Both the position numbers and the translations under genes were made by a program. Shown here one piece after another: positions 35,518 through 46,670 of a stretch of DNA of 64,000 nt. Source of the stretch: Grammothele lineata (lineage: Eukaryota > Basidiomycota > Agaricomycetes > Polyporales > Polyporaceae); NCBI GenBank assembly GCA_002150815.3, contig NDFF03000401.1:1-64000 (forward strand). Direction: 5' to 3'. Position 1 is the first letter of the stretch; the number at the start of each line of letters is the position of its first letter. A model generated the notes under the pieces. It made no database searches. It was not told the DNA's origin and was given only the letters and a program-made list of their open reading frames with translations.

Positions 35518-38500
35518 ATGGCACGACGTGAGGGGCTATTCCCTACAGGATCCATTGGACGCTCCGGAATTCAGAGTTCCCAGCGTACAAGCTCGTACGA
35601 GAGCCTCACGGCACACCCTCTCCTGTCCCCACCGCCGACAACTTCCTTCCCCGCCACAGCCAGCCCGCCGACAGCCTCTGGGAGCTCCACTACCGATGTG
35701 TCTGCGTCTACTCCGCCTCCTCCGCCAAAGTATGTGCCATACACGCCTCGACAGCGTGGTGCGCCGTCTCCGGCTACGACTACACCTGTCACCGGCACCA
35801 CGTCTCAGTCGACGCACCCCGACCGAGATGCGGCGAACCGTTTGCAGCTCATGAACCTCAAAGCAGCCGCACAGAAAGCTGGACTTGATTCAGCTAGTAC
35901 GGGTTGGGTGATGCTGGAAAAGTTCGCCCTGGAGGCTGATCGCGCTCCTGAGTGGAACGAGCTGTGGAACGCCGTCACGGACGGGAAGGTTCGTCTTGAT
36001 CGTGTCTATCTTTAGTCGTACAGTTTTGACTGATGGACGCAATCGCAGGCTACGCTTCTGCTGCCCAAAGAGCAGCATCCCTCTAATCTGGCGATCACGG
36101 CTGATTTCATCAAAGACCATGTAGCATTTTGTGATGCTGGCGCGGGTTCGAAAGTGACGAGCGTGATCACGCTGTCTGGATTGCGAGGGTCTATCACTGA
36201 GTACGCCGTCGAGAGTTGTTTTCGTACAGTCGAACTTGCTAATGGAAGACATGTGCCTGCATCTCCAACTTGGCGTGTGATGTGCTTTGTAGTAATGTGT
36301 TAACCATCCGATCTACCCTTCCAACAACTTCAAAGCCATTCCAATCTTTGCTCTCGCCTTCAACGCGTGCTTCGACATTCACGTCCCTTGCACCTCTTCC
36401 ACGGCCACTGACCACGCCCAGTGTAGAGTCTGCCGATGGCCATCAGCACCATCGACGACACTCGCGAGATAGCCCTCCATACCCAGTATTTCCCGTGCAC
36501 GACCACACAAATAACCTGCCCATACCCCCACGGCCCGCTCCTCACCCGAAAGGGCCTCCACTCCCTCCACGCCCAGGCGCCCGACAGACACTCCCAACCC
36601 CATCAGGCGGTGCCGCTGCGAGGCTTTCTTTCGCTTCCCTCTTCGGTCGCGCCACCCCCGTCGCGACGACTCCCCCAGCGAGCCCGACAACATCCACGAC
36701 CCAGCTCCCCGCCGATTCTCCCTCGCCTGGAGCCGGGGCCGGGGGCTCCTCCCCTGGGGCCCCCGGGTCGATGCCTGAGCACGCCGCGCCGCTCAGCGTG
36801 CCCGCGTACGTGATCTCGGGGCGCGTGCAGCGCGCGCAGGTGCTCGTCGGGATAGCTGCAGCGCTCCGGGGCGAGCTCGACGGCGCGCTCGCGGCGGACG
36901 GTGTGCTTGCGTGGGCGCGCGAGCGCGTGATAGAGCGCACGTTCTGGCTTGGGCCTGTCGCGTATGGCAGGACGACGCTCCCGCCAGCAGGGGCGGAGGG
37001 ACGAAGGCGCGTGAGTGCCCCTGCGGCGAGCGGTGGTGCGGGAGCGGGGCGCGGACATGGCTCGAGGGGCTCGGATGGGTCAATGGTGGAAGTCGCTGGG
37101 GAGTTGGTCGACGCAGTGGACGGGGGAGGGATCGAGGAGGTTGCGAGGCGGCTGCAGGAGTTTTGGTATGACCTCGAGGAGGAGCTTGGGCGGCGGTGGG
37201 CGGAGGACGTTGCGAAAGAGAAGGGCGGGCGGTGGCGGAGACGCGGGGCGAAGGGCAGTGGCAGTGAAGGAGAGCCCGAGAGAGAGGAGAAGGAGAGCGA
37301 GAAGGAGTCGTCTGCCAGCGAAGCGCCGGAGAAGCATCCACACCACGAAGATGATCACGACGATCCAAAGCAGGCGCGTATACATCGAGTGATGGAGTCT
37401 GTCGAGAAGTCAGTTTGTTCGGTTTTCTATGACAGGTGAGTCCTCGATGATATTCACAAGATGACAGACGGCTTGCTTAGTACGTCTCCAGGCTCTTCCT
37501 CCCTCAGGGCACAGACGATGCCTCCCACGACGAGGCACTTTCCAGTCGGATCGCAGCTGTGAACCTGCTTGATCTAAGTTTGGGACACTTGGGTGTGGAA
37601 GTCGGTCGAGCAGGACGTGAAGTCGATGCTCTCATTAGGGCTTGTGGAAAGAGTGCGTTCGAGCGCAGATAGTTGATCCAGTGGCTTCTGACACTACCTT
37701 TTCAGCTCTCGTCCAGCTGGATTCGGCATGCAGATCTCCTGCTGAGAAGGCTGCTACGCTAGTTGAGGTGCACAAGATTCTTGTCGGTACGTCGTGAATA
37801 TACGGCAACTACATATCTATTGACCATGAATCATATTCTATAGACGGTCTCTCCAAGCTTCCACCCCTTCGCCTGAGGGCAGAAGATGAGATATTGGACG
37901 ACAAGACACCTATGGCTAGCTCCTTTGGCAAGTCAGTACACCCTGAAGATGAAGACGAGGACACCGATCGTGCTGTTTCCCCGCCGCCAGCTTTGGTCGT
38001 CTCGCCTGTATCCGAGTCCAATGTGGCGGAGATGCAGCCCATATCGGTGACGGAGAACACTGGACTCCTCAGCGATGACGCCTCGATCGACTCAACTCAA
38101 TCCCCGTCGCCCATTCTCACCGTGTCTCCACCGCCGGAGCCCTCTACGGACCCAGCGCCCGCCCCTACGCCGGTATCCGGGGACATCATCCTACCCCTTA
38201 TGATCTTTGCCGTAGTGAAAGCAAACCCGCCACATCTCGTCTCGCATCTCCTGTTCACGCAGCGCTTCCGCCGCGAGCAGGCGGCGGGTGGCGAAGAAGG
38301 GTACTGTCTCATCAACCTGATGGCGGTGGCTGAATTCCTCGAGAATGTCGACCTCGCTGCCCTCGGCCTCGGAGAGAGCGAAAAGATGGTCATCAGGTAA
38401 GTTTCGTGTTTCATTTAGTTCGTTGTCATTAGCAAGTTTTGCTTCACCAACCCTGAGTCCTCTTCTTGGCTGTGCGCTGACCGCCCATAAATGATGCCCC

Positions 38501-39593
38501 CGGCGCATTTACTTGAAGGCCTTTGCTCACTTCATTCCGTGTTTCACCTTCCATTGCTGATCCCTATGTCGCTCGACAGCACCGCGGAGCTCACACCCAT
38601 TCCTATCTCGCGTCCTGGCTCCGAAGGCGGCTCCCCACGCGTGCCCCAAGCAAGCCTCCGCGGTCGCGTCGAGCAGCAAGTAGACGCGCTAGCCGGCTCC
38701 GCGAACAAGGTCCTCACGGGCGTCGTCGACACCTCCTTCGGCGTCCTCCGCGCGCTCCTGCCCGGACAGGGCGTTGGCGCCCCCGCCGACGGGGAACTCG
38801 GCACGCCCCCGATCGACGCCGTGCAGGGCTCGGCGCCGTGGAACGTGCCACAGCCGCGGTTCGGCCTCCTCCGCCGTGATACGGGCTTCTCGATCGCGAG
38901 CATCGCCGCGTCGTTGCCCGGGCGCGCGAAGACGCCCGCGCCGGAGGAGTCGGGGCAGCAGATGGTGGACGTGCCGAGTCGGCCGGGCTCCAGCCGTTCC
39001 ATACGCCAGGACGGGATGTCGGAGGATGACGAGTCGAGTGAGGCTGGCGATGAGGAGGACGAGGAAGATGAAGAAGACGAATACGAAGAGGAACACGACG
39101 CACGGAGTATTAGAAGCTTCGAGAGTATGATGAGCCAGCGCAGCCGTCAGGCTCGCCGCCGCAAGACGACGGGCAGCAGTAATACTGGTGGTGCGATCAG
39201 TGGGCGGAAGAGTCTCGCCGACAGGCTCGCAAGCGTGCCCGGACTAGGGAGGCTGTCGCAGGGTACGCCGAATGATGTTGCGAAGGTGCGTTGTGTTCAT
39301 TCCTCATGAATGTTGTGTAATGGTTGAACTCATCGTATACGCAGGCTTCGCCACCTACGTCTCGCCCGTCGTCACTGCTAGTGCCCACCCACGTCGGGCC
39401 ATCTCGACACGTCGAGTCGCCGATGTCATCACGGCCGCAATCGCCGATATCTATCCGCATCTCGCCACCCAATGCGCGGTTCATGACCTGTGCGGAGGAC
39501 GACCTGCGGGTATCCGAAGTGGGCGAATTGCTGAGAGAATATAGGAGAGTCGTCGATGCTGTGCGTGCAATGGGTGGATTCGGTGAAGAGTGA
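35518..39593 (+). CDS. VPS9-domain Rab5 exchange factor
   Basis: VPS9-domain proteins exchange nucleotide on Rab5/Vps21 GTPases at endosomes. Eight exons: 35518-35988, 36049-36200, 36293-37435, 37492-37652, 37706-37786, 37844-38396, 38580-39285, 39345-39593; 1171 aa. The first ~400 residues are Pro/Ser-rich with polyproline (TPPPPPKYVPYTP, LPPRPGARQTLP). The VPS9 region runs from about 570 to 855: ESVEKSVCSVFYDRLFLPQG, then DEALSSRIAAVNLLDL, then DIILPLMIFAVVKANPPHL, TQRFRR and GYCLINLMAVAEFLENVDL. About 115 residues of acidic and Pro/Ser-rich sequence interrupt the domain before DIILPL. Downstream, VDALAGSANKVLTGVVDTSFGVLRALLPG resembles the segment after the domain in fungal relatives. The C-terminus has an Asp/Glu run and ends LREYRRVVDAVRAMGGFGEE. 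No CUE domain, which yeast Vps9 carries, was recognised. Confidence 0.92.
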
Positions 39594-39794
39594 AGAGAGG
39601 GGTGTTGCTGAGTGTCTACGCATGTCTTGATTGGAGTATCCTGACGCTTCAATCTGTTGATAGACTTGTACAAATACAATCATAGGGCTACTTGCGGTCG
39701 AACTTCATCTCTCATCGTCGAGAACAATCTGAATCGGCACGCCGAAGATATAGCAGATGCACGCCACATATTATAGCGCGCAGGGATTGGAACG

Positions 39795-40035
39795 CGACAA
39801 CAATACAAGCTCTCTTGCCCATCTAAGAGAGGGCGTGGGGTATAACCTGGCCTTTGGCGCGTCGTAGATAACGTACGTCCGCCCTGCCCTTCATGGGTCT
39901 TCGAAGGCTTCAGGAATGCCGCCGTCGGTTGCCCCGGCGACGGCCAAAACTCCCCCCGAGGCCGCCCTCGCCCGCCTGCGCAGCGGCGACCCCACCACCG
40001 CCCGAGAGCTGTCTGTGCACACGTCCGCCCGGGAA
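39795..40035 (-). repeat. dispersed hairpin element, copy 2
   Basis: The inverted partner of 8665-8915. Read on the minus strand it has the same order of blocks: GGCCTCGGGGGGAGTT, a hairpin (39944-39918; loop GGCAA), AGACCCA, GGGCAGGGCGGACGTACGT, ATCTACGACGC, AAAGGCCAGGTT and GATGGGC. Its main stem differs from copy 1 at several places. One is a paired swap (G:C to C:G) that keeps the stem; there is also one G-T wobble and one mismatch. It lies about 200 bp past the VPS9 stop codon and, like copy 1, is oriented against its neighbouring gene. Confidence 0.7.
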
Positions 40036-40967
40036 CCACAAACTACGCTACGCTATGAACATGCAACAAGACCCGCGCCGCAAAGACATATACGCGACGG
40101 TCCACGCAACGTCCACACACAACACACGAATGCACCGCCTAGGATGCTAGCTTGTACTTGAGGTTGCGGCGTCCGGACATCTTCAGGTGGGCTCTTCGCC
40201 TCGATTGGAGGTCATTATGCCCGTTGGTAGTCGTGCGCCACAATAGTCGGTGGCGGTGGCGGCGAGTTTAGAGAGGTCGTGATGGACGGAATCTAGTATG
40301 AGGGGTCATCGTCAGTAACACATCGGGCTTGTGGAGGGCAACTAAAAGGTGTCATGGCCACGAAGGGGAAGACGGCGAGGGAACGATTTGTGGCGGCAAA
40401 AGGGCATCCGGTAGGATGTGGTTAGTGGTGGCGGCGAGGATGGGGGTAGACTCACGGTGAGCTTGACCGCATTTCGGGACTTGATACGGAGAGAAATAAA
40501 GCGAAGCAGCAGAGCCCAGGTGGTAGCAGAAGAGAGAGATGAGGAAGAGGGGATACAAGGGAGAAGAGGGATTTATATATGTTGGAGGAACGAGACGCTC
40601 AGGGCAGCAAGTGTAAACTCCGCGCATGCTTCTGACGACAAGAAAGGCAAGAGGCGTGGATGCACGTCGTCTGCGGCACCCAGCCCCGGCCTACTTCTTG
40701 ACTGCCTCGAGGCAGCCATCGATGAGTCCTGACCATATTCAGTATTTAGATGCCGTCAAGGGGCAGGTCTGACTCCTTCGTTCAATTGACGCATCCCGCA
40801 CGTAGGTCGCCTCCAGTGGGGCGTTAGTAGGAATATAAACACCGGGGCTCACTAGATTGAGACGTGCGAGGCGAAAATCCTATATGCCAACGGACCATCT
40901 GCACACGGGGAAGGTCGCAGCTTACTTCTTGCATCTTAGACGGCCAGGTTGTGGCAGGAATGTCGGA

Positions 40968-40989
40968 GTTGAACGTTCGAACGTTCAAC
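40968..40989. repeat. 22-bp perfect palindrome
   Basis: The arms GTTGAACGTTC and GAACGTTCAAC are exact reverse complements without spacer. The inner CGTTCGAACG is also symmetric. It could be a dimeric protein-binding site; there is no adjacent gene within about 1.3 kb on either side. Confidence 0.6.
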
Positions 40990-42271
40990 GTGACGCTCAA
41001 TAGCAACTTGCCAGCGCTTACGCGTCGGCACTCTCCGACTCCCGAGCGATTGCCACGTTGCCATTATAAGTATTCCTTTAGACTCTGTTCGTTCGCCTCT
41101 GTAACACAACCTCAAAATGCGGGACAGCCCGAACTTGTTGTATAGAAGTTGTATACGTCTTCTTTACTTCCACTCACTGGAAATGCTCTAACGCTAGATT
41201 GGTGGTGCCAAAGAACGCCAGCCCCAGCCTGCTGAAGCCGCAGCGCCGCTGCGCATGCCCAACCCCCACACCCCCATGCGACAGCCCCACCTGTTCGTAT
41301 GGTTTCGACAGGGCCAATTTCCTGCTATCCTCCTGAAACCTGCCCACTGTCTCTCATTAATTCAATCATATCGCTAGCGCATCGACTCCCCTGGTCCCAT
41401 GATACATCGCACACTGCACTTTGTGCATAATGCGAGTTCCGCCCACATACATGGTGACCGTATTTCCACCTCTAGCAGAGATCTTACCCAAATGCCAGTA
41501 GGACCATTGATGTCATCCGATGTTTCTTGAAACGCTCGCCGTCATTTGTTGACCTCCACCTGTCAGTAGAAGTGATATGACGCCACCGAAAGCGCGGCGT
41601 TCGCGTACAGGAGGTTGGAAGAAGAATATCCGTGGGAGCTGCGCTACTTACAATTCACAACTTGATGGTGAGCGGAATTCGTGTAGTTGAACATGACTTT
41701 TGTGATGTACGCCTGCTAAGGTGTTGAGCTAATGTTTGTCCTAGCTAGGTCTTCTGCGCATATATCGTAATTTTCAAGTACGGTTGTGGAAGCCCGAACA
41801 GAAGACTTAGGCATCTCCCGCGCTGCATGCGTTCGTGCGCCAGGAACACGGATGATCGTCATCTATGCTAACAGATAAAACACCTAGCTAGAGTTCAAAT
41901 GGCTTCATAACGGGTTCCATGACACCATCTCGAACCGAATTACGCAACTGTGCGGTCTTGCTCTGGATACCGTAATGACCACACTGGCACCTCAGCGCAA
42001 CCCACCCTGGTTGGCTGCCTTGTGCTTCCGTCTCTAGATGGACAAGATAATCAATGGTAATTCGACGACTTCCGAAGCCTCTTCAGATCAAAGCTACGTT
42101 GACAGTACGCCAACCACGCTGTTCCGACCCCAAATTTCAACTTGTATAAGGTCCATTCGATGCACCTTCTAGCGCTCCTGACGTCGTTGCCGTCGCACAT
42201 GGGACCCCTCTGACGTTTTGTGGCGTCCATGCAACAGATAAGAACATGGTCACTGGATCTGCTCGAGCCTC

Positions 42272-42279
42272 TTTATAAA
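42272..42279 (+). promoter_or_regulatory. TATA box of small-protein gene 1
   Basis: TTTATAAA inside CTCGAGCCTCTTTATAAACC, 106 bp before the ATG. The same 20-base context with one change precedes the second copy of the gene at the same distance. Confidence 0.7.
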
Positions 42280-42384
42280 CCTGGCACCTCTCCGTGTTCT
42301 CTGCGGTCCCCCCTCGTACGAAACCTTGTACTCCGAACTAGTCGTCATCATCTCACCCAATCACACCCATCACCCGAGCCACTT

Positions 42385-42850
42385 ATGCCCGAGACAGTTG
42401 GAAGATACGATTCATACACGACGGCCGCAAAGGAAGCTTGTAAATGGGTCGAGCAGGGGAAAAGGAAGGTGGACCCAGCGAAGTTGGAGGTGTATCCTAG
42501 GTGCCTCTTCCTTGACCCAACGCCATTTAGATGTCCTACTCATTAAGATTTCCCTCTCTAGCAAAGCCGGGCCGTACAGGGGTCGTATCGTTGGTGTCGG
42601 GATTCGGCGCCCGAGCGGCACCCTCGAAGACATTGTACGCATCGACAGCGAGGACGGGTCAAAGGGCATACATTTCAATGCGAAGAACCTGTCTGACACG
42701 AGCGACAAATTCGCGGGGGTAATTAAACGCACAGTGGACATGAAGCCCGAGGATCGCCAGACCCTCTTCGAGCAGTACCTCCACGCCCTTGAGAACATCG
42801 ATGCGGACACGATTTGGGTTTGGTGGAAGACGGGGAAGAAACCGACGTAG
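42385..42850 (+). CDS. small tandem-duplicated protein, copy 1
   Basis: No family recognised. Exons 42385-42500 and 42562-42850 give 134 aa, without signal peptide or membrane segment. It aligns along its whole length with the gene at 43873-44348: ACKWVEQGK, KVDP, GRIVGVGIRR, KGIHFNAKNLS, DKFAGVI, YLHALENI and ADTIWVWWKTG are shared, and the single intron is at the same codon and phase. The conserved Trp-rich end and lack of low-complexity sequence suggest a folded cytosolic domain. A strong TATA box suggests inducible or high expression. Function unknown. Confidence 0.85.
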
Positions 42851-43755
42851 GCGCCGTGGCTGGTTCAGGTGATGTTAACGTTGTCTCAGCTCACAGTACA
42901 CACGTCGTGGCAAGAATTCTAACAAGGATGTGGCAATCTAGATCATAGGGGCAAGCAGGAGATGTGTTTCGAGTTACTGCTCAGCGCGAGTATACTGCAG
43001 TGCATGATGGTCGCCCAGAGGTTTCCGTCAAGTATGCCTTTCATGCCTGCCATCTATCATTTGTAGCGGCGTTGCGCCGTAAAAGTGTATTGGTTGGTAT
43101 CGCTTATGTCCGAGAAGTGTCGGAGGAAAACATATAGGCGCCTCCGTTAGTGGTTGTAAGTGATTCTACGATTTGCTCGGGCTCCGCGATGTGGAGATGG
43201 CTCTCGCCAAACATAGATCAAAACATATACAACGGTGCCAATGTGGTGGGATTGGGGCTTTTCGAAATAATCCGGAGCAGCAGCAGCGGTGTGCCGCGCA
43301 TGGAGGCTTGCGGATATGTTTTGAGCGCGAGATTCGGACAGTGGTGGCCGTCCTCACTTGGCAGTACGCAAAACATTGGAGCTGGGGCGATGGAACTTGA
43401 CGTGCTTCGGGCTGACTTGCATTGGGTCGTCAAATGGCATTTCTTTGGGTGTCTCTATGGTGGCACATTATTGCGGTGATATATCCACCAAAGCGTCGGT
43501 TAAACTCTTTCTACTGAAAGACATCATAAGAACTCTAAGACCCCGATCGCTCCTACTAACGCCTGCCCAGCCAGAAGCTACGTTCGTGGCAGTGGATTGA
43601 GACGCTCTGACCCCATCTTATGATGGTCATGCAACTGCTTCAACATATCCACTTAGCGCTATTGACCTGATTCCCAGAGTACTCGGATGTTTCATTGCTC
43701 CCGACTTCCGAGCATATCGCAGGGAAACTTGGAGTACAGCACTCGCTCGAGCCTC
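42851..43755. other. spacer between tandem small-protein genes
   Basis: 3' flank of copy 1 and promoter of copy 2. Only the last ~20 bp before the TATA box resembles the region upstream of copy 1. Frames at 43150-43479 show no domain. Confidence 0.5.
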
Positions 43756-43763
43756 TATATAAA
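43756..43763 (+). promoter_or_regulatory. TATA box of small-protein gene 2
   Basis: TATATAAA within CTCGAGCCTCTATATAAACC, about 110 bp before the ATG. It matches the upstream region of the first copy almost base for base, which indicates the duplication included the core promoter or that selection has kept it. Confidence 0.75.
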
Positions 43764-43872
43764 CCCTGTGGTTTGCTCTCTATGCTACCATCAGCATTCC
43801 TCCTACGACACACACTACCAGACCAGCCAGCATCAGCTCATATCCAGCCTTTACCTATCCTCTCATCCAACT

Positions 43873-44348
43873 ATGCCCGAAACAGTCCAGAAGTTTACTT
43901 CCTATGCCGGCGCCGCCGCGGGGGCCTGCAAATGGGTAGAGCAGGGTAAACAGAAAGTAGACCCCAAGATGCTGGAACTTTACCCCAGGTATGCTTTCCC
44001 CGGCTTCGTGGTCCGATACTGTCCCGCTCACCCGGACCTTCGTCTTCCAGCAAAGTCGGTCCGTACAAAGGCCGTATCGTCGGCGTGGGGATCCGGCGCT
44101 CGCCAAAGGTTATCGAGGACCTCGTGCGGATCGACAACGAGGACGGGCCGAAGGGCATCCATTTCAACGCGAAGAACCTGTCGAACACGTCGACCGACAA
44201 GTTCGCGGGCGTCATCCAGAACACCGTGAGCATGAAGCCCGCGGACCGCAAGGCTCTCTACGAGCAGTACCTCCACGCCCTCGAGAACATCTCTGCGGAC
44301 ACGATTTGGGTCTGGTGGAAGACGGGGTCGAAGCCGACGGCCCGGTGA
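43873..44348 (+). CDS. small tandem-duplicated protein, copy 2
   Basis: Exons 43873-43988 and 44051-44348, 137 aa. The paralogue of 42385-42850, in the same direction 1 kb downstream. Both begin MPETV and share the intron position and the C-terminal WVWWKTG block. Differences are scattered substitutions plus one extra residue after NTS and two at the C-terminus, so both copies look intact and under constraint. Function unknown. Confidence 0.85.
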
Positions 44349-45225
44349 GGGTTGGTTGAAGGGGTGAAAGATCCATGAGCGCCGCAGGAGATTTATGGTG
44401 CAGGCGTAGATGTAAGGGGCAACGAGAATATGAAGGGATTTGCGGCGGATGACGTTCAATGGCGTGAACCAGCAGTTTCTTTGGGCGCAGTCCGAGAACC
44501 GTCCAGTGTGAGGAGCACTGGGTTCGTTCTGGTAATGGGTCCCGTGGCTCCACCACAGTCCAAGACAGTATCTACATTGTGATGAGTCAGTCGCGGTAAC
44601 CGTACTAGTGGGAGTAACACTTACTTTCCTAACCTCACATCCTGATCTTCGTAAGCGGCACTGCCACGGACGGAACGAGAGGAATGAGGGGGAGAACTGG
44701 GTCTTCAGCGCTTCAGCACTTACCGCAGCTCGCGAGCGAATCGGTGCGAGGTGTCATCTGGGAAGTATTGAGCACGCGTGCGAGTCCCCTAACACGCGAA
44801 GTATCGAAGGATCGTTCATACTCAAAGCAAGCGTGCATGCGCCAGAGTAGACATTGCTGATGTTAACTTCATTCGGCTAGTCCCGTCGATCCATAGTGTC
44901 CCTAAAATAAGTAGCGTACAGTGTGGAGGGGCGACCAATTCGATGCAGTGATGAATGCGACAGAAGATGTGACGATGTAGTGTACAGGAGAGGTACCAAT
45001 GTATGGGCAATAATCGATCGTTCAGTGAGCTAACATGAGGACCGCGCGTGAGATATAATAGGAGGCAGAGAAGTGCAAGACTAGAACGCACCGGAACCCC
45101 TATCCCCTAGCAAGAGATTCGATCAAGTATGGTAATCGGACTCGAATAAACGAGGAGCGTATGTAGAACGGGTCGATGAATCTCGGTGTGCTCCTAATTG
45201 CGCGCCAAAGGGTCCTGTGACAACT
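44349..45225. other. intergenic between convergent genes
   Basis: Lies between the 3' ends of the small-protein gene and the minus-strand candidate PP1-docking gene. No gene, repeat or hairpin of note seen. Confidence 0.5.
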
Positions 45226-45864
45226 CTATCCCGAAGGAGAGTGCGTCAAGGACCTCTCAAGCCGTTGCTCTTCGGGCTCGGGCTCGCTATCACTTGACCG
45301 TCTCGAGTCGAATGGAGCGAGGACGGCCGCTGGCGAGTCGATGCGGAGTGCACCTGCGCATGCGCCTGCATAACGAAAAGCGAATCAGCACTCGAGTCTT
45401 GTTGATTGGTCGAAGGGCGGACCACGACGACGCGCCGCGCGCGAGCATGGACACGTCGCGTCGTGCGAGAAGGAGAGCCAGAAATACTCACGGAGTATGC
45501 GCGAGGCAGCGCGCTTCGCTTGCTTTCGCAGCGGTGCTGGAGGCTCGGGGTAGATGATCCGCACGTCGTCCTCATCGCAGAAGCTGACGCTCTTCCGGCG
45601 CTCGCGTCCTTCGCTGGGAACCGCGAGCGTCGAGGAGGTGGGCGTAAGGGATTTCGGGGACCCGCCGTGAGAGGATATGGACGTTGAGGATGACGGGCCG
45701 AAAGGGGGAGATGGGGCATACAGCGGGGAGTTGGGCGGGGAGGCGTCGGGGCTGTCGAAGTCCGAGTCGGAAGTGAACGTGGAGGTGACGGAGTTGCGCT
45801 TGAGGCAGCTCTTCGGATACGAGCCCATAGCTGAAGGGAGGGTTGGTGACGATGGGGCGGACAT
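45226..45864 (-). CDS. small Ser/Pro-rich protein, candidate PP1 motifs
   Basis: Two exons (45864-45492, 45365-45226), 170 aa. KSCLK at residues 18-22 and KSVSF at 91-95, followed by acidic CDEDDV, repeat the SILK-like plus RVxF-like arrangement seen in the gene at 9682-12125, again with Cys in the SILK-like motif. The linker is Ser/Pro-rich (SPDASPPNSPLYAPSPPFGP). After the second motif come a basic helix (RKQAKRAASRILR) and an acidic Ser-rich end (SSDSEPEPEEQRLER). No catalytic domain. The protein looks disordered and regulatory; binding to protein phosphatase 1 is inference from motif order only. An earlier stop in another splice frame (45290) was considered, but the chosen acceptor gives a consistent frame. 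Confidence 0.72.
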
Positions 45865-46670
45865 GTTTGCACGACTGGATGAAAGGATGTCGGCGTAGAG
45901 ATGAAAGGTGGGATCTGGTGCTCCCGCGACTGGCAGCAGGTTATATGTGCGATAGCAGCAGGCGAAGCGCAACAGACAGCGCGGTGGCGGGAAGATAGGA
46001 GTAGCCTATAGGTGAGCTTGGTAGCCGGTCACGAGAGCGGGGGCGGTGACAGCGATCGAGCTGGCGCGCGGTGCACGAAGGGCGCGAGAGGGGCGGGCGG
46101 TGCCGCCGCGCCGTCTTATACTGCTTAAGGCGACCCCGCCGCAGGCAAGGCCAAGGACGAGAATGGAGCGAGACCCCCGAAGTGCACTGCATAGACTAGA
46201 TGCCGTGCCTGTTCCCCTGGACGATGCGAGGGTCGATCGAGGGTTCGGTTGTGTATCGAGGACCGAGCGTCATGCGGTTCAAAGCGGGCATGAAGGTCTA
46301 GACCCAGAGCAAGCCCTAGATCGACGAGAGCGGGAATGCATGCCTTCTTGACAGGATCCGGATATCAGAATGGGTTTTGAATAATGGGATTCTCAAGCTC
46401 ATTGCGAATATGAAACGGCAATTGTAACTTGTTGCTATCTGACTTCATATTGAAGAGTTTCGGAAGGATAGCAGACCGCGAGAAGATATTTTAGACGGTT
46501 CTCGACCAAGATAGTGTTGCGACAAAAGGCCTGGACGAGGGACAGACGAGGGACAGACGGCGGACACGCTGGACGAGAGACTAAGGCTGAGGAGGTTCAA
46601 ATTGATCGGTGGCACTTTCACTTTAGCGCTTAGTCAGCCAACCAACCAAATTCGTAGCGATGGCAAAGGA
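45865..46670. other. divergent intergenic region
   Basis: Lies between the start codons of the minus-strand small protein and the plus-strand GTPase, so it should hold both promoters. A GACGAGGGACAGACG repeat occurs near 46535-46560. No TATA box was identified with confidence. Confidence 0.45.

Larger units (their letters stand above)
40036..42384. other. intergenic with 22-bp palindrome
   Basis: No gene supported in about 2.3 kb; frames are short and without domains. It contains a perfect palindrome (40968-40989) and, at the right end, the promoter of the small-protein gene. Confidence 0.5.
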
